Shown here: positions 33,251-45,213 of the stretch, in pieces
Position numbering within the stretch: position 1 is the stretch's first letter
How the letters are laid out: each line of letters starts with the position of its first letter
NCBI GenBank assembly: GCA_036571765.1
Contig: BROE01000023.1
Location: 6,817,077-6,881,076, forward strand
DNA: 64,000 bases
Direction of reading: 5' to 3'
Origin: Plecoglossus altivelis
Taxonomy: Eukaryota; Chordata; Actinopteri; Osmeriformes; Plecoglossidae
Translations under genes and position numbers: made by a program
Notes under the pieces: model-generated
The model's input: the letters and a program-made list of their open reading frames with translations, nothing else
What the model was told of the DNA's origin: nothing
Databases searched by the model: none

Positions 33251-36200
33251 ATGTGTTGTACGGGGAAGTGTGCCCGCTTGGTGGGCCTGATCCTGCTGCC
33301 TTCTGCCTTCTGCTGCATGATCGCCAACCTGCTGCTGTTCTTCCCCAATGCTGAAGTCCAGGAGAACAGCAACATCTCCCTCCAGGTCTGGCTGATGGGG
33401 GGGCTCATCGGAGGAGGCCTCTTTGTAAGTAACACACACTCTCAGTGTGTGCGTGTGTGTGTGTGTGTGCGTGTGTGCATGTGTGCATGTGTGTTTATTT
33501 GAAAGCAGAGGCATTGACGTACACACGGTGATGGAATTAGTATCTGGGTTTCCTCTCTATTGATCCGTCTCTGTGCTTTTCTCTTGCTTGCGTAGGCTGT
33601 TTAACTGGCTTAAGGCGCGCGTGCATCTTAAGTGTTGGTAGAGGAGTGAGTGAACCCAGACCAAATCGTTACTGAAATGTCTTTGACCGTAATGCCTTCG
33701 AGTGGTTGACGTTTAGGGTGGGTTGCTCACAGCTGAACGGTTCACTAAAGTCAACTGGACCAGGAAACACCTACACTTTGTCAACCGTTAGGGCTCGTCA
33801 GATGCCATCTCTGAGTCAGGAGCCATCCTGAAACGTCTCTCTATAGTTTGTTTCTCCAGTCATTTGCTAGTCGACTGGTTTAGAAGACTGGTTTGATACT
33901 GGTCCATAGGGTGCTCTAATGTTTATATAATGGTGCGTATTTCATAAAGAGTGATTAATAATCTGGTTTGACTTTGTACATCAAGCTGGCGTTATATTGT
34001 ACTTCAGTGTGTGCCCTCTCAGAACAGTGATAAAGGGGACTGTACTGTCCTCGCACTTTGGAACGAGAAAATGGGATTCTTGATTCACAAATATTTGCTT
34101 TGGAGATAAGGGGATACACGCACACACACAACTAAATTCACACACAAACACACACACACACACATGCATACAATCAGGGGCACACCCATCCACACACAGA
34201 CTGGAAAGCAATTAAAGACCCTTCAACTAAACCCATAACCCTTCTGACGTTTATACAATTGAGAATCAATAACATGTTATGAGAACAGCACCAGAGTCTG
34301 TACATGACCTTAGTAATGTCAGTGATTAACAAGGACCAGACTAATAAAGTTCATATCCCTTGTGTGGAATATTCCAGATGCTGTGTCCCAGCTGCTCAGC
34401 TATCAGAGCCGGGGGCAAGGGTTGCTGCGGAGCAGGTTGCTGCGGCAACCGTTGCCGGGTAAGTAGAGCCGCTTGCGGATCGTTTGAGAAACGGGTGAAC
34501 CTTAGGAGGAAACTTCTTTGGGACGAGGATGTACAGCGGAATTGTTTATTGCCTCAGATTGTAACCATAAAGTGATCTTGATACAATGATGTGTCTTATC
34601 TCTTTTGTTTGGCTTGACAGTTTTATATGCTTGAACAGCATAGTCAGTCCATAATAATGAGTGTAGAGTGTCAGGATAGTGCCAACGATACGTAATTTCA
34701 TGTACTTACCCTGGCTTCTTTCTCACACACACTCTCCCCCCTCTCTTTCTGTGTGGGTGTGTGTGTGTATGCATATGTGTGTGTGTGTGTTGAGAAGATG
34801 TTGAACTCGGTCTTCTCCTCTGCATTCGGCGTAATCGGAGCGATCTACTGCACCAGTGTGTCATCTGCAGGTCTGGCTATAGGACCCAAGTGTCAGACAG
34901 CCGACGGGGACTGGACATACCCTTTTGAAAACCTCTCTGGGTAAAAAGCCTTCCTCTTCCCCTCCCTCTTCCTCCCACCTGCCTTTCTGCCCGTCTCCCT
35001 GTAATCTTTACATCCGTTTTTCAGTTGATTTCCCCACTGTGAGCAGCAGCCTTGCAATACCAGAAAGTGTAGTACGTATTAACAGCCAGTAGATGGCGGA
35101 CTACACCATCAGCCTTAACTGTGTGGCTCAACGTCTTTGCTAGGCCTGAGTGTGTATCAGAGCAGCACGCATGATCCACCTTGAACACAGAAGTATTTGT
35201 ATCAGTTGACACGAGAGGGCATGCAGACCATTCTGGTAACCAGATCTCTGACACAGGATGTGACACACGTAGCTAGTTCTCTCTCTCATATCTACGGCAA
35301 CTAGACTTAACGGTCTTACCCAGTGAGCTACAGGGGCGTTCCGCCATGTGATCTCACCCGTTATCTCTGCCTCTCCTCCTCCCTCCCATTCTCCCCCCCC
35401 AACCTCCCTTTCCACCTCCCCCAGAAACAGCAGCTACCTGGGAGACAAGACCCTGTGGCACATGTGCATCAAACCCGAGAACGCAGTGTTGTGGCACATT
35501 GTCCTGTTCGCCATCACGCTGTGCCTGGGCCTGGTGCAGCTCGTCCTCTGTGGCATCCAGGTCATCAACGGATGCGTGGGCTGCATTTGCGGGGACTGCC
35601 GCGACAGCAAGGAGGTAAACAGAGCCCGGCCGTCGCCATGCCGGCCCGACGTCGGCAACGTCGGGAATTGCGATGTGGTTTGTTGGGGTTCTGAGCCTGA
35701 TTGATTCGAAATGTTTGAATCTCGGTGGACGTTAATGTGTGGAGCAGGTGATTCAGGTGGAAGTCAAGCACTGCAGCACTGCACATGCTTCAGTGACTGG
35801 GGTGGAAGTCAAGCACTGCAGCACTGCACATGGTTCAGTGACTGGGGTGGAAGTCAAGCACTGCAGCACTGCACATGCTTCAGTGACTGGGGTGGAAGTC
35901 AAGCACTGCAGCACTGCACATGCTTCAGTGACTGGGGTGGAAGTCAAGCACTGCAGCACTGCACATGGTTCAGTGACTGGGGTGGAAGTCAAGCACTGCA
36001 GCACTGCACATGCTTCAGTGACTGGGGTGGAAGTCAAGCACTGCAGCACTGCACATGGTTCAGTGACTGGGGTGGAAGTCAAGCACTGCAGCACTGCACA
36101 TGGTTCAGTAACTGGGGTGGAAGTCAAGCACTGCAGCACTGCACATGGTTCAGTGACTGGGGTGGAAGTCAAGCACTGCAGCACTGCACATGGTTCAGTG

Positions 36201-36846
36201 ACTGGGGTGGAAGTCAAGCACTGCAGCACTGCACATGGTTCAGTGACTGGGGTGGAAGTCAAGCACTGTAGCACTGCACATGGGTTAACTGAGCCAAACA
36301 GAAGTGGAGAGTGCTCTATGTAGGCCTACACCTCAAATCATATCAATCTCTCATGACACTATAACGACATAACAACAACAACAACAACAACAACAAAAAG
36401 ATTGAATGATTGAGTATCACAAAAGGTCTGACTTGGCAAAAGAAATCAGACTACAAGTTGAAGATTAAGCCCAAAATGTGTGTGTTCAGCTGCTTGTTCA
36501 ACATACACATTGACTGCAGTCTACTGTATCACCATCTCCTGCACTGACCCTAATCCCCTTAACACACACTTGGTGCATGACCTATGGGCTTTACATTGTA
36601 CACATTTACTCAGTGAGATCAATGTGTAAACCAGAACATCCGGTATTAATAAGGTGATATGTAATGTTTACTCTAACATGGAACTCTAATATGGAACCTA
36701 ACTCACATGCAAACGAGTGTTCTATTGGTCTTCGTGTAGAATGTAGAATGTTCACCGGGGAATATCGGAAGCTCCACGACGAGAGATCTGACTGCAAACT
36801 GTTTTTCTCTTCTCTCCCCACTCTACAGGATGACGGGGGATTGTAA
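33251..36846 (+). CDS. tm4sf5: Transmembrane 4 L6 family member 5-like protein
   Basis: Exons 33251-33424, 34378-34458, 34798-34940, 35425-35614 and 36829-36846 join in phase to 201 residues (human TM4SF5 has 197). The start MCCTGKCAR matches the family MCTGKCAR start. Four membrane spans are visible: near residues 9-31, 46-66, 89-110 and 154-178. The invariant intracellular stretch AGGKGCCGAGCCGNRCRML and the FSSAFGVIGAIYC span are almost identical to TM4SF5. The large outer loop carries NLSG and NSS glycosylation sites and paired Cys. The tail CGDCRDSKEDDGGL resembles the human CGDCRKKQD tail. L6 proteins are tetraspanin-like plasma-membrane adaptors linked to integrin and growth-factor signalling. 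The last exon codes only five residues, so its placement is the least certain part. Confidence 0.92.
35757..36283. repeat. 45-bp minisatellite in the last tm4sf5 intron
   Basis: About 11.7 near-identical 45-bp units (gtggaagtcaagcactgcag, then cactgcacatg(c/g)ttcagtgactggg). Because 45 is a multiple of 3 and the unit lacks stops in several frames, it gives long spurious ORFs on both strands. Two variants (catgCtt and catgGtt) alternate in the first half; only catgGtt occurs in the second half. Confidence 0.95.
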
Positions 36847-38947
36847 AGCAAGCGACCATCTCCCTTTCAGCCGCTGTGGCGTCTGCGTGTCTTCGTGTTC
36901 CGGTTCTTTCTCCAGTGTCTTGACAGAGATTGGGCGCCTCGCATCTCCATACTGTATGATGTAACCCACTTGAGCCCTACGTGAGCGCGACGTCTGCGCG
37001 TTTCCGGTCGTTAAATTATTACGTTTGATTCTCCGTGTATGCATTATTGAGAGTGTCTGAGCACTAGACTCCGTTTTTTGTGCTGTACTGCAAATCGTCT
37101 CGCATAGGACATCCATGTTTTCCAAGTCTGATCCCATATTGAGCGTCCGCAGAGAGAACATGCACTGTACGTCTCTGGAGCGGAATTTTCACGTGACATG
37201 ATTTCTTTGCCCTTGTCTGTCAAATGATCTTTTACATGTTATTTTTCATGATCGGACAAGATTATTGTAATAAATACCATCCGTCCCCCCTCAAAACAGA
37301 GTACAAAGAGTAGCTGATTAAGAACATGCAGTGGAGGTCTTGTCTTATGAGTGGATGAATGTATCAGGGGGGGGTTGAGGCAGAATGGACTGCATGCAAG
37401 TGGCCTACTGCCAGGATCCCATACAACAAAGCTCTAACCCTCTTACGCAACTGAAAAACACGATTTTAAAGAAAGCTTAAGTGTTCCATGCACTCCAGGA
37501 CCAATTAATCATACACTATACAATAACTTTGGGACTTGAACTTTAAGGACTTTAAGCAGAGCCACTGACCTGTTCTGGGTGGCTCACTGACTCTGCTTTT
37601 GCAAGGTTTTTCCAGTTTCCATCAAACGCAGACATGCAGAGCTAACTGGATTGCGAGGCGGGGTGGGGTCAGGGCGCCCCCGGTGGTCACTCCATGCAAC
37701 GCAGCTGTGAAAACAAGAACGTCCAAACGACTTTAAGTCCAGGTTAAGCTTCTGATCTTTTGTTGCCATGGCGCAGCTTTGTGGTAATTGTTACCTAACT
37801 TTGGAGATAAACACCCTATGTGGCGCGCTGCACGGTAAATATAGACACCATCTCAAATGGCAAGTCAGCCCAGAAGGCTGCATGTTTGCCCAGACTGGGT
37901 GAGTGAGAGATACAGGCAGGTATACTCAGCAGAGCTCTGTCATCAGTAAGTGCAGGGTTGGCAAAATGTATAATAGGAAAACCCTATGATCAGCACTCCT
38001 CAAATCTGATTGGATGCACCGAGCATTAGACGGCAGCAGTGGAAAATAGATATGAAATGGGGTGAACTGGGAGAGCCCAGCCGATAGGACAAACTGGTAA
38101 ACAGAAGGGGGGGGGGGAGTGAGGAGAAGTGGTTGTGCTGTGAGCTACTTCTCATGCAGAGCACACTCACACAGAACGAGGCGGCGTGAAAGAGGCCAGA
38201 AGAAGAAAAGCGGGGATCGGGGGTGGGGGAGGGAGGGGGGGTGGGAGGGGGGGTGGGGGGCATGAACTGGGGTGATGAAGGGGGACATGAAGTGGGGTGA
38301 TGGAGAAAGCCAGAGAGAAGGAGAGCCAGAGAGCCAGACAGACACAGCGAGAGACCAATGGCCAGTGAAGTGTAAAAGCCAAATGATCGGTTGTGTCCGC
38401 CGGCTGCTCTCATTAATACCCGGGACCCCTTATTCAGTCCTGAACCCCTTCCAATAACAACCCTCCTGTCCCCCCTCCCTCCCTCTTCTTCTCCCAACCA
38501 TGAACAACAGAACCCTGTGACACTGAAACACCAGGTTCTCTTGGTGGGGTTAGGAAAGCTTTGGGTTATAACTGGAACTGGTGAGGACTAGTGAAGACAG
38601 GCTGCAGAAATAATCACATACCAAGTTTCCCCTCCCCTCCTCTCCTACCTCATTTTCCTTCACTACATACAACCACAACGCAACGGCACACGACACACAC
38701 ACACACACACCCCTCCCCCAACCTTGACAGAACATAGACAGTCTAGAACACAAACCATATCCAACTGGTATAGACCGGTCACAGGATTATTCATCAGGGG
38801 TGTAGAAAATATGACACAAGGTTTGACAATCTAGAGAGGCAAACAACATGCAAACCAATAATTCCTTTGCACAACATATTCAATGAGCATGGCATTTTGC
38901 ACATGTGTTTTGTACACAAATAAACAACTTTTCCTGTTCTTCTTCAT
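36847..38947. other. No gene seen
   Basis: Intergenic sequence downstream of tm4sf5. It holds poly-G at about 38,108-38,117 and G-rich sequence at 38,217-38,262. The 112-codon reverse frame at 36,823-37,161 has no recognisable motif. Confidence 0.45.
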
Positions 38948-39292
38948 GCCTGTGTTGTCCCTGTGTTGTCCCTGTGCTGTCCCTGTGTCCCTGTGTTGTC
39001 CCTGTGTCCCTGTGTTGTCCCTGTGTTGTCCCTGTGCTGTCCCTGTGTCCCTGTGTTGTCCCTGTGTTGTCCCTGTGCTGTCCCTGTGTCCCTGTGTTGT
39101 CCCTGTGTCCCTGTGTCCCTGTGTCCCTGTGTTGTCCCTGTGCTGTCCCTGTGTCCCTGTGTCCCTGTGTCCCTGTGTTGTCCCTGTGTTGTCCCTGTGT
39201 TGTGTCCCTGTGTTGTCTCTGTGTTGTCCCTGTGTTGTCTCTGTGTTGTCCCTGTGTCCCTGTGTCCTTGTGCTGTCCCTGTGTTGTTCCTT
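38948..39292. repeat. CCCTGTGT/CCCTGTGTTGT minisatellite
   Basis: About 345 bp built from two short units, 8-bp CCCTGTGT and 11-bp CCCTGTG(T/C)TGT, in irregular order. Open frames of 127-152 codons here are repeat artefacts. Confidence 0.9.
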
Positions 39293-40609
39293 TCCTTAGG
39301 GATGAGCAGATGCGTGCAGTCAGCAGACCAGCAGACCACAGAATAACACACCTGGTGTTCTAAACAGACTTACTCAGTACTCAGACAAGCCCCTAACCCA
39401 GCACTGACCGCTCAGTCATTATGTTTCCTCCTCTCCCTGACCAGTCGCCGCCCCGTACAGCACACAGGGAAGCACATGCACAAAGATACAGATAATAACA
39501 GGACATTCTCTGGTCCTGCACTACAGGCCAAAGTAAATGAATAGGACAAATCTTTCCCCCCCCCTAAAAAATAATTAAAAGTCCCATCACAGTTGATTAT
39601 ATGATTTGGAGGATCGTGGTCGTCCTTCTCGGTTGTGTTGATTGTGCTCAGACCAAAGAAAACAAGGCCAGGGGCCAAAACAAAGGGGAGGGGGAAAGGG
39701 GTTGGGTAGCAAGGAAGGGAGAAAGGGAGGGAGGAAGGGAGGGAGAAGGAGAAAATAAAGGGAGGAGAGGGAGCGGAGGAAGGCAGGACATATCCGCAGT
39801 GTGTTGCTGGAGACTAAAACTAGCACAAGGCGACTTGAACCAGTCTTTCCCAGAGTATGTGATGTTTGCCAAGACCCGACAAGAGCCTGGGGTCTGGGAA
39901 CCTCTTGAGCTCTAAGGGGTGAGAGAGAACAAAGGAGGAGGAGGAGAGGGAGGGAGGGAGGGAGGGAGGGAGGGAGAGAAGGGGAGGGGAGGGGAGTGAA
40001 GGAAAGTAAATACTCATTAGCAAGGCTTCCCCGCTTTGCGTAAAACTGTTTGGTCTGGGCACAGTGTGATCTGGTCTGGCATTGGATTAGACCTGACCAA
40101 ATCATTGACATCATACAACAAAAAGTGAACCCAACCATGTAGTCAGTTACATGAAGGTGAATGAAAATGAATGTGGGCTTTGATAACTGCAGTTATTGAG
40201 AGAAATGAAAGGAGAGAGATGACCAACCTCACCTGGCTGTGCATTGTAACCGCCCCAGGTTTTCAAACCAGCAGTGTAAATGATTATTAAACTGATGAAG
40301 GCTAAACAACGTCGGATCATGAACTTCTGCTTGATGTGAAATCTCACCCGAGCGTGCAAGCTCCAGATTCTTGATACTTCGCGAGTTACAGCGAAGAAGA
40401 AGCTCTGCCATCGTCATCCTCCTGCAACAGCCATCGCTCACCCCTGCCACCCAGCTACAACATTCAAACTATGCGTTTGTCTGTGTCAAGGCTATAAATA
40501 AGATGACGTTTACCCGCATTTCCAAAGAAAAGACAAATGGAAAAAGTAGAGAATGATCAACTCAAAGCTAGAAAAACCTGAGTGTGTGTGTGTGTACTGT
40601 ACATTTGTG

Positions 40610-40645
<36 letters not shown>

Positions 40646-41908
40646 TGTGTGTGTGATCATGTGCATGTGGGACTGTTTCTATTCTTGTCCTCGTCCCTTC
40701 CTCTGCCAGAGCAAGTGTGGCATCATAGACTAAATAGCTGAAGGGTTACAGATTCACAGCAGGTGAAGTAACCATTCTAACATCCATTTCATTTTTCCCA
40801 TTTAGACGTCGGATTGGTTGCCGAGAGGGCATCTGTCTTCACAATAATGTTCTGAGCCGATGGGGATACCTCTGTGGCGAAGTGCTCTTTTCCCTGCCTA
40901 GGTAAAGTGTACAGTAGTTATGTTCCGTTTAATGATACATGACTGTCATTATGGAGGCCATCAAAATGACAGAGGGAGACAGGGAGATGGGAGAGAGGGG
41001 GAGAGAAAGGGAGAGGGGGGGGGGAAAGGCGAGTATGAAAGGGAGAGAGAGGGCCATCAAACTGGGGTAAAGCAGTCCTCCATATCAAGCTGAGACTCAT
41101 GGGATCTACAGAGACACACAAACGAGGTCGCGGTGATTGAATACAGTCCACCACAACCCAACAACACCTTCATCAAGGCCTTACATGAACAAACCCCACC
41201 TGATCCACCCCCCTCGCTCCCCCCTCACTACCACCACCACCCCCCCACGGCCCCTCTGCAAGCGGATGAGCTCACTTCAATCGCTCCTCCGGAGGAGACT
41301 TGGCCTGACACCTTCTACAAAGCTTCCATGAGATAGCCACAAAGGATCCGATCCATTAGAATGATAAGGTCATCAACCAAAGTCCGATGTCTGTTAATGA
41401 TCCACAGCCAGTTGACTTTACCTAGAAACACTGACCCACCTTGATATAGATGCCCTTCGCCTGCACCCGAAGAGAGAGAGGGAGGGAGAGAGACAGAAAG
41501 AGAGAGAGAAGAGAGAGATAGTGACGAGAGAGAAGGAGGAATATAGATATATGAATGACATGGCGGGGGGGGGGGGGGGGGGGGGTCAGAGATAGAAAGA
41601 GAGAGCAAAAGGGATTGTGTCAGAGGGGGAACTATTCGCTGCCAAGGCTGGATCATTTCAAGCTGCAGTAAAATGTGGAACAGGTGCTGCGACCTCATAC
41701 AGAGATTCAGACTCCATCAAGGTCAGCCTCAGATGGAATATCCCACGCAGAGAGGCAGCACTGAAACACCAACACGACAGTGGGGCGGGCCAAATCTACG
41801 TGCTGTAAAAACATATCTTATCAAGACAAATTTGCTCACCCCATTGGCGGATTAGTTTGCAATTATTTCTATTGTTTTTTTACTTGCTAGGATTCAAGTT
41901 TTTGCATT

Positions 41909-41951
<43 letters not shown>

Positions 41952-43270
41952 TAATCTCCTGCGTCTTCCATACCCACGCGCAAATCCAAAATATGAAATA
42001 AACAGCTATATTGTTTGGGCACGCCATCACAGCCAAACCATACATGGACATGCAATCGATATCTCCTGCATGCTGGTTGTGTCGACATGCATAATCGCAT
42101 TTTACGTCTTCGATTAGAAGTGATCCTGCAATCATGTCACTGGTGCCAACTGTGTCTGTGTAGTTTCCATTACAGAGTGAGGAGGAGTGGTTAGAGTCAG
42201 AACTGCACTTGCTAGCTTGCCTGTTGCCCGGGCTACTTCTTGGCAACACTCTAATCTAGTCTTACTCATAGAAATCTTCAAGGTAAATTTCCACTGAGGT
42301 AAATCAGACTTGGCAGGGCTTCTTCTGCGAGACGCAGAGATTCAAATCCTATAAGCCCTCAGAGCATGAAAGGGTAGTAAAAGACAATAAACAGTTTAAG
42401 AGGTCCCACACTATAAAAGGCTGGATGTCCGCATGTCCGAGGTGGACGCTGATGTCCAGCTGTTGAAGTTGGACGTCCACATATCAGAGGTGGAGGTAAG
42501 AGGAGAGGTGTTGCGTTGCATGTACAGTATTCGTTTGAGTGTCTCCATTTTGTTTAACCGAAAAGGAATTCTGAGAATAACAGCTGACATAATAACCACA
42601 TGTTGACATAGCACATCACTGAACTTTATGACCAAACAAAAGCACTATGGTGGGGCCCTTTTGAAGTGATTCACGTCACAATGTCCATTTGGAGCACTTT
42701 TACATCCATTCAATCACACAGCAGGGGGATACAAAACACAGACTCCCATCTATTTTGCTCCTTCATCCTCTTTCTGGTGATAAATGCTGTTTACACAACT
42801 CCAGAGGTTTTCTCTGCGCTTGTTTTCAGTTTTCAGCATGGACGGAACCTTCCAGGTAAACGCTCTCTCAACTCTTCTGCTCTCCTGACACAGACGGTGT
42901 TCAACACAGACATCCTTCCAGTCCAGTGGTGGTGACTTGATTCACAGCAGGTCTTCTCACTAACTGCTCCAGTGGAAACATGTTCAGTGGTCTTATCAAA
43001 GCGACACAATAAAGGTTGAGAAGGAAAAGCTGAAATCGATTGGAAAGAGAGAAAGATCCAAAGAGAGACCGAGAGATATTGTTTTCAGACTTTCTCTCAA
43101 GCGCTTTATGTATTGGATTGACCGGATTCAATCAGTTTTCATAAGGCTACAGAGGAATAAGGCACGTAAGTTATCATCATAAAAGGAAAGTAGAGAGGGG
43201 AGAGAAAGGGAGGGAGACAGAAGAAGGGGGAGATTGAGTGGAAGGCGTGTCTCGTGGCCCTGTTCCCGGG
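39293..43270. other. No gene seen; several low-complexity tracts
   Basis: Purine tracts at about 39,675-39,785 and 39,930-40,005, GT repeats at 40,579-40,655 and 41,910-41,947, GA repeat at 41,470-41,535, and poly-G at 41,564-41,586. I found no coding exon with matching splice sites. Confidence 0.45.
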
Positions 43271-43276
43271 ATTTGC

Positions 43277-43284
43277 TATTTAAA
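43277..43284 (+). promoter_or_regulatory. TATA-like box (TATTTAAA)
   Basis: TATTTAAA lies about 30 bp before a segment that behaves like a first exon (43,310-43,491). The motif and spacing are seen; promoter use is inferred. Confidence 0.45.
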
Positions 43285-43309
43285 GTTTCGTCTCTTCAAG
43301 CGCTCCAGA

Positions 43310-43491
43310 ATTCGTTTGCAGTCCCGCACTCTGACTAAGCGCGTATCTTGGTGTAGAGTGTCTTCGAAGTCTCAATCAGAAAGAAAAGTTGTCTGCTGAA
43401 ATCATCTGGAAGTGGTTGGAGCACGTAAACAAAGCAAGTCTGAAGACCGTGCACAACTTGATCCTAACTGTTCTCATCAGTGTCAGCATCA
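43310..43491 (+). other. Probable untranslated first exon of the small gene at 49.5 kb
   Basis: This segment contains no ATG and ends at a consensus donor (CATCAG|GTAGGT, GT at 43,492). A TATA-like box lies upstream. The next good forward acceptor followed by a protein-coding exon is at 49,450, whose first ATG is nine bases in. The two fit together as a leader exon plus coding exons, but no transcript evidence is available. Confidence 0.45.
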
Positions 43492-44936
43492 GGTAGGTTC
43501 AATGAGCTTTTATCAGCACTATGTCACAAGTCAAACGAGAGACTATACTTGACACCAAAATAGTGTTTTTTGATTAGTCATGTAGACCATTTATTCTATA
43601 TTAAAGATACATATTTAACAGTTTAATGAATGTCAATATAATTCGCAGGATATTTTGCCAATGAGAAAAGTTTTGACCTGCGTCCGCCTATACACCAAAA
43701 CCTTATAAAGCAAGTGTCAATAAACACGGTATTTTATAAGAGAGAAGCCTCACTGAGTTAGTTGTTGTTTCTCTCCGGAGTTCTATGAACTGGCTAGAGG
43801 AGGTGTGTCCGGGCGGAAGACTCTTCCAAGAAGCGCGTTAAGTATCCGGGGCTACACTTGTCCGTTTTGCTGTAGGAGCATTTGTCTAACCTCAAGTGGA
43901 TAGTCCCCAAAGGCTATAATTCAGCAACCACATAGCCTACTATTACCGTATTATATCATGATGAATTCATACACACCTTTGGCAGTCATCTTTATAAGCG
44001 TTCGATGATGTAAGAGATAACGTTTATGTAAGATATTCTTTTTTTACACAGATTAATTTATACTTCTACTTCCTGAGCATGCTGTGTGGGACTACAACAT
44101 TACTACTTTATTTATTATTTAGCGGCACGCCCTCTAGCCTTTTAGGAAACAGTTTGTGCGGAAATCTTTGGTTTTCGGCGATCTCGAGAGGTGTAACAAA
44201 TGCTTAATCCGGGGAAATACTACGAGGATGTCAAAAGCGAGAGAAAACTATATATGAGAAAGACTCATGATAAACTAAGAAGATGGGTGTTGAGAGAGAG
44301 AGATAGAGAGAGGGGGGGGGGCGTTAGTCAGATAGACACTTAGAAGTAACACTAATAAGTAGTTAGAAGTCATCATTTTTATTTTACAAGCCGATAATTG
44401 AATTCTAGAGTAATCTGTCTGGTTTGTCACTTCATTTAACTGCTTCGTTTACGTACGCTACTTTGAAACGCATGTTTCCATTCGGTTGAATTGCACCCCG
44501 TCTCCCCTCAGGCACCCTCAGCTAAACTAAACTAAACTGTAGAGAACGAGCCAACTGGCTGACATATTGTGGGAAACGTGCATTTAAATGCAATGCTTGC
44601 AATTAACTAAGACTAAAGACGTGGAACGAGTTTTTTTCTGGGAAGTCTCCATATATAAAGTCATAAATCAAGTATATGTTCGACAAGAGCTGAAGAGAGC
44701 ATAGCAGAGGGTATAACAATACCTGTTTTACACGTTTAAGCTAATTAACTAGTCTTCTGTGTCTTTGCTAAAAGACCTTTTGTTCTATATCACCAGAACC
44801 TCTGTGGTTTGTTAAGGGGTGTGAGGTTTGTGAGTCACCTTCAAAACAGACTGTTTTGATCATTTTGAATCAAAGTCCAGGTCTAGGGAGGGCTCAAAAT
44901 GAGTGGGAACCAATAGTTGCATCAAGTGTGGGGTGT

Positions 44937-45213
44937 GAGGCTGGGGCTGAGGCTGGGGTTGGGGCTGGATTTGAGGCTTGATCTTAGTCTGGGGCTGAGG
45001 CTGGGCCTGAGTCTGAAGCTGAGGCTGAGGCTGGGGCTGGAGCTTGGACTGGATCTGAAGCTGGGCTGCGTCTGAGGCTGGAGATGAGGCTGGGCTGGGC
45101 CGGGCTGGGCTGGGCTGGGCTGAGGCTAGGGTTGGGGCTGAGACTGGGCTGAGGCTGGGGCTGGGCTGGGGCTGGGCTGGGGCTGGGACTGGGCTGGGGC
45201 TGGGCTGGGGCTT
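44937..45213. repeat. GGCTGG/GGCTGA hexamer repeat
   Basis: About 275 bp of degenerate 6-bp units (ggctgg, ggctga, gggctg). The plus strand is a dense run of GGG and GG tracts with potential for G-quadruplex formation. Confidence 0.85.

Noticed and set aside
35290..35345. tRNA-like A-box (TGTAGCTCACTGGGTAAGAC, reverse strand)
   Set aside because: There is no matching GGTTCGA B-box and no cloverleaf can be drawn. At most it is the head of a decayed SINE.
35757..36283. CRISPR-like array
   Set aside because: Units are contiguous with no unique spacers, in a vertebrate genome. It is a minisatellite.
35711..36323. Long repeat-encoded open frames (173-194 codons) that look like a repeat protein
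   Set aside because: They are open on both strands because a 45-bp unit without stops is tandemly repeated. The repeat lies inside a tm4sf5 intron and has no splice support of its own.
36823..37161. 112-codon reverse frame next to the last tm4sf5 exon
   Set aside because: No motif, no splice context and no similarity I recognise.
38905..39363. Cys/Pro/Val-rich open frames of up to 152 codons
   Set aside because: Produced by the CCCTGTGT minisatellite in every frame.
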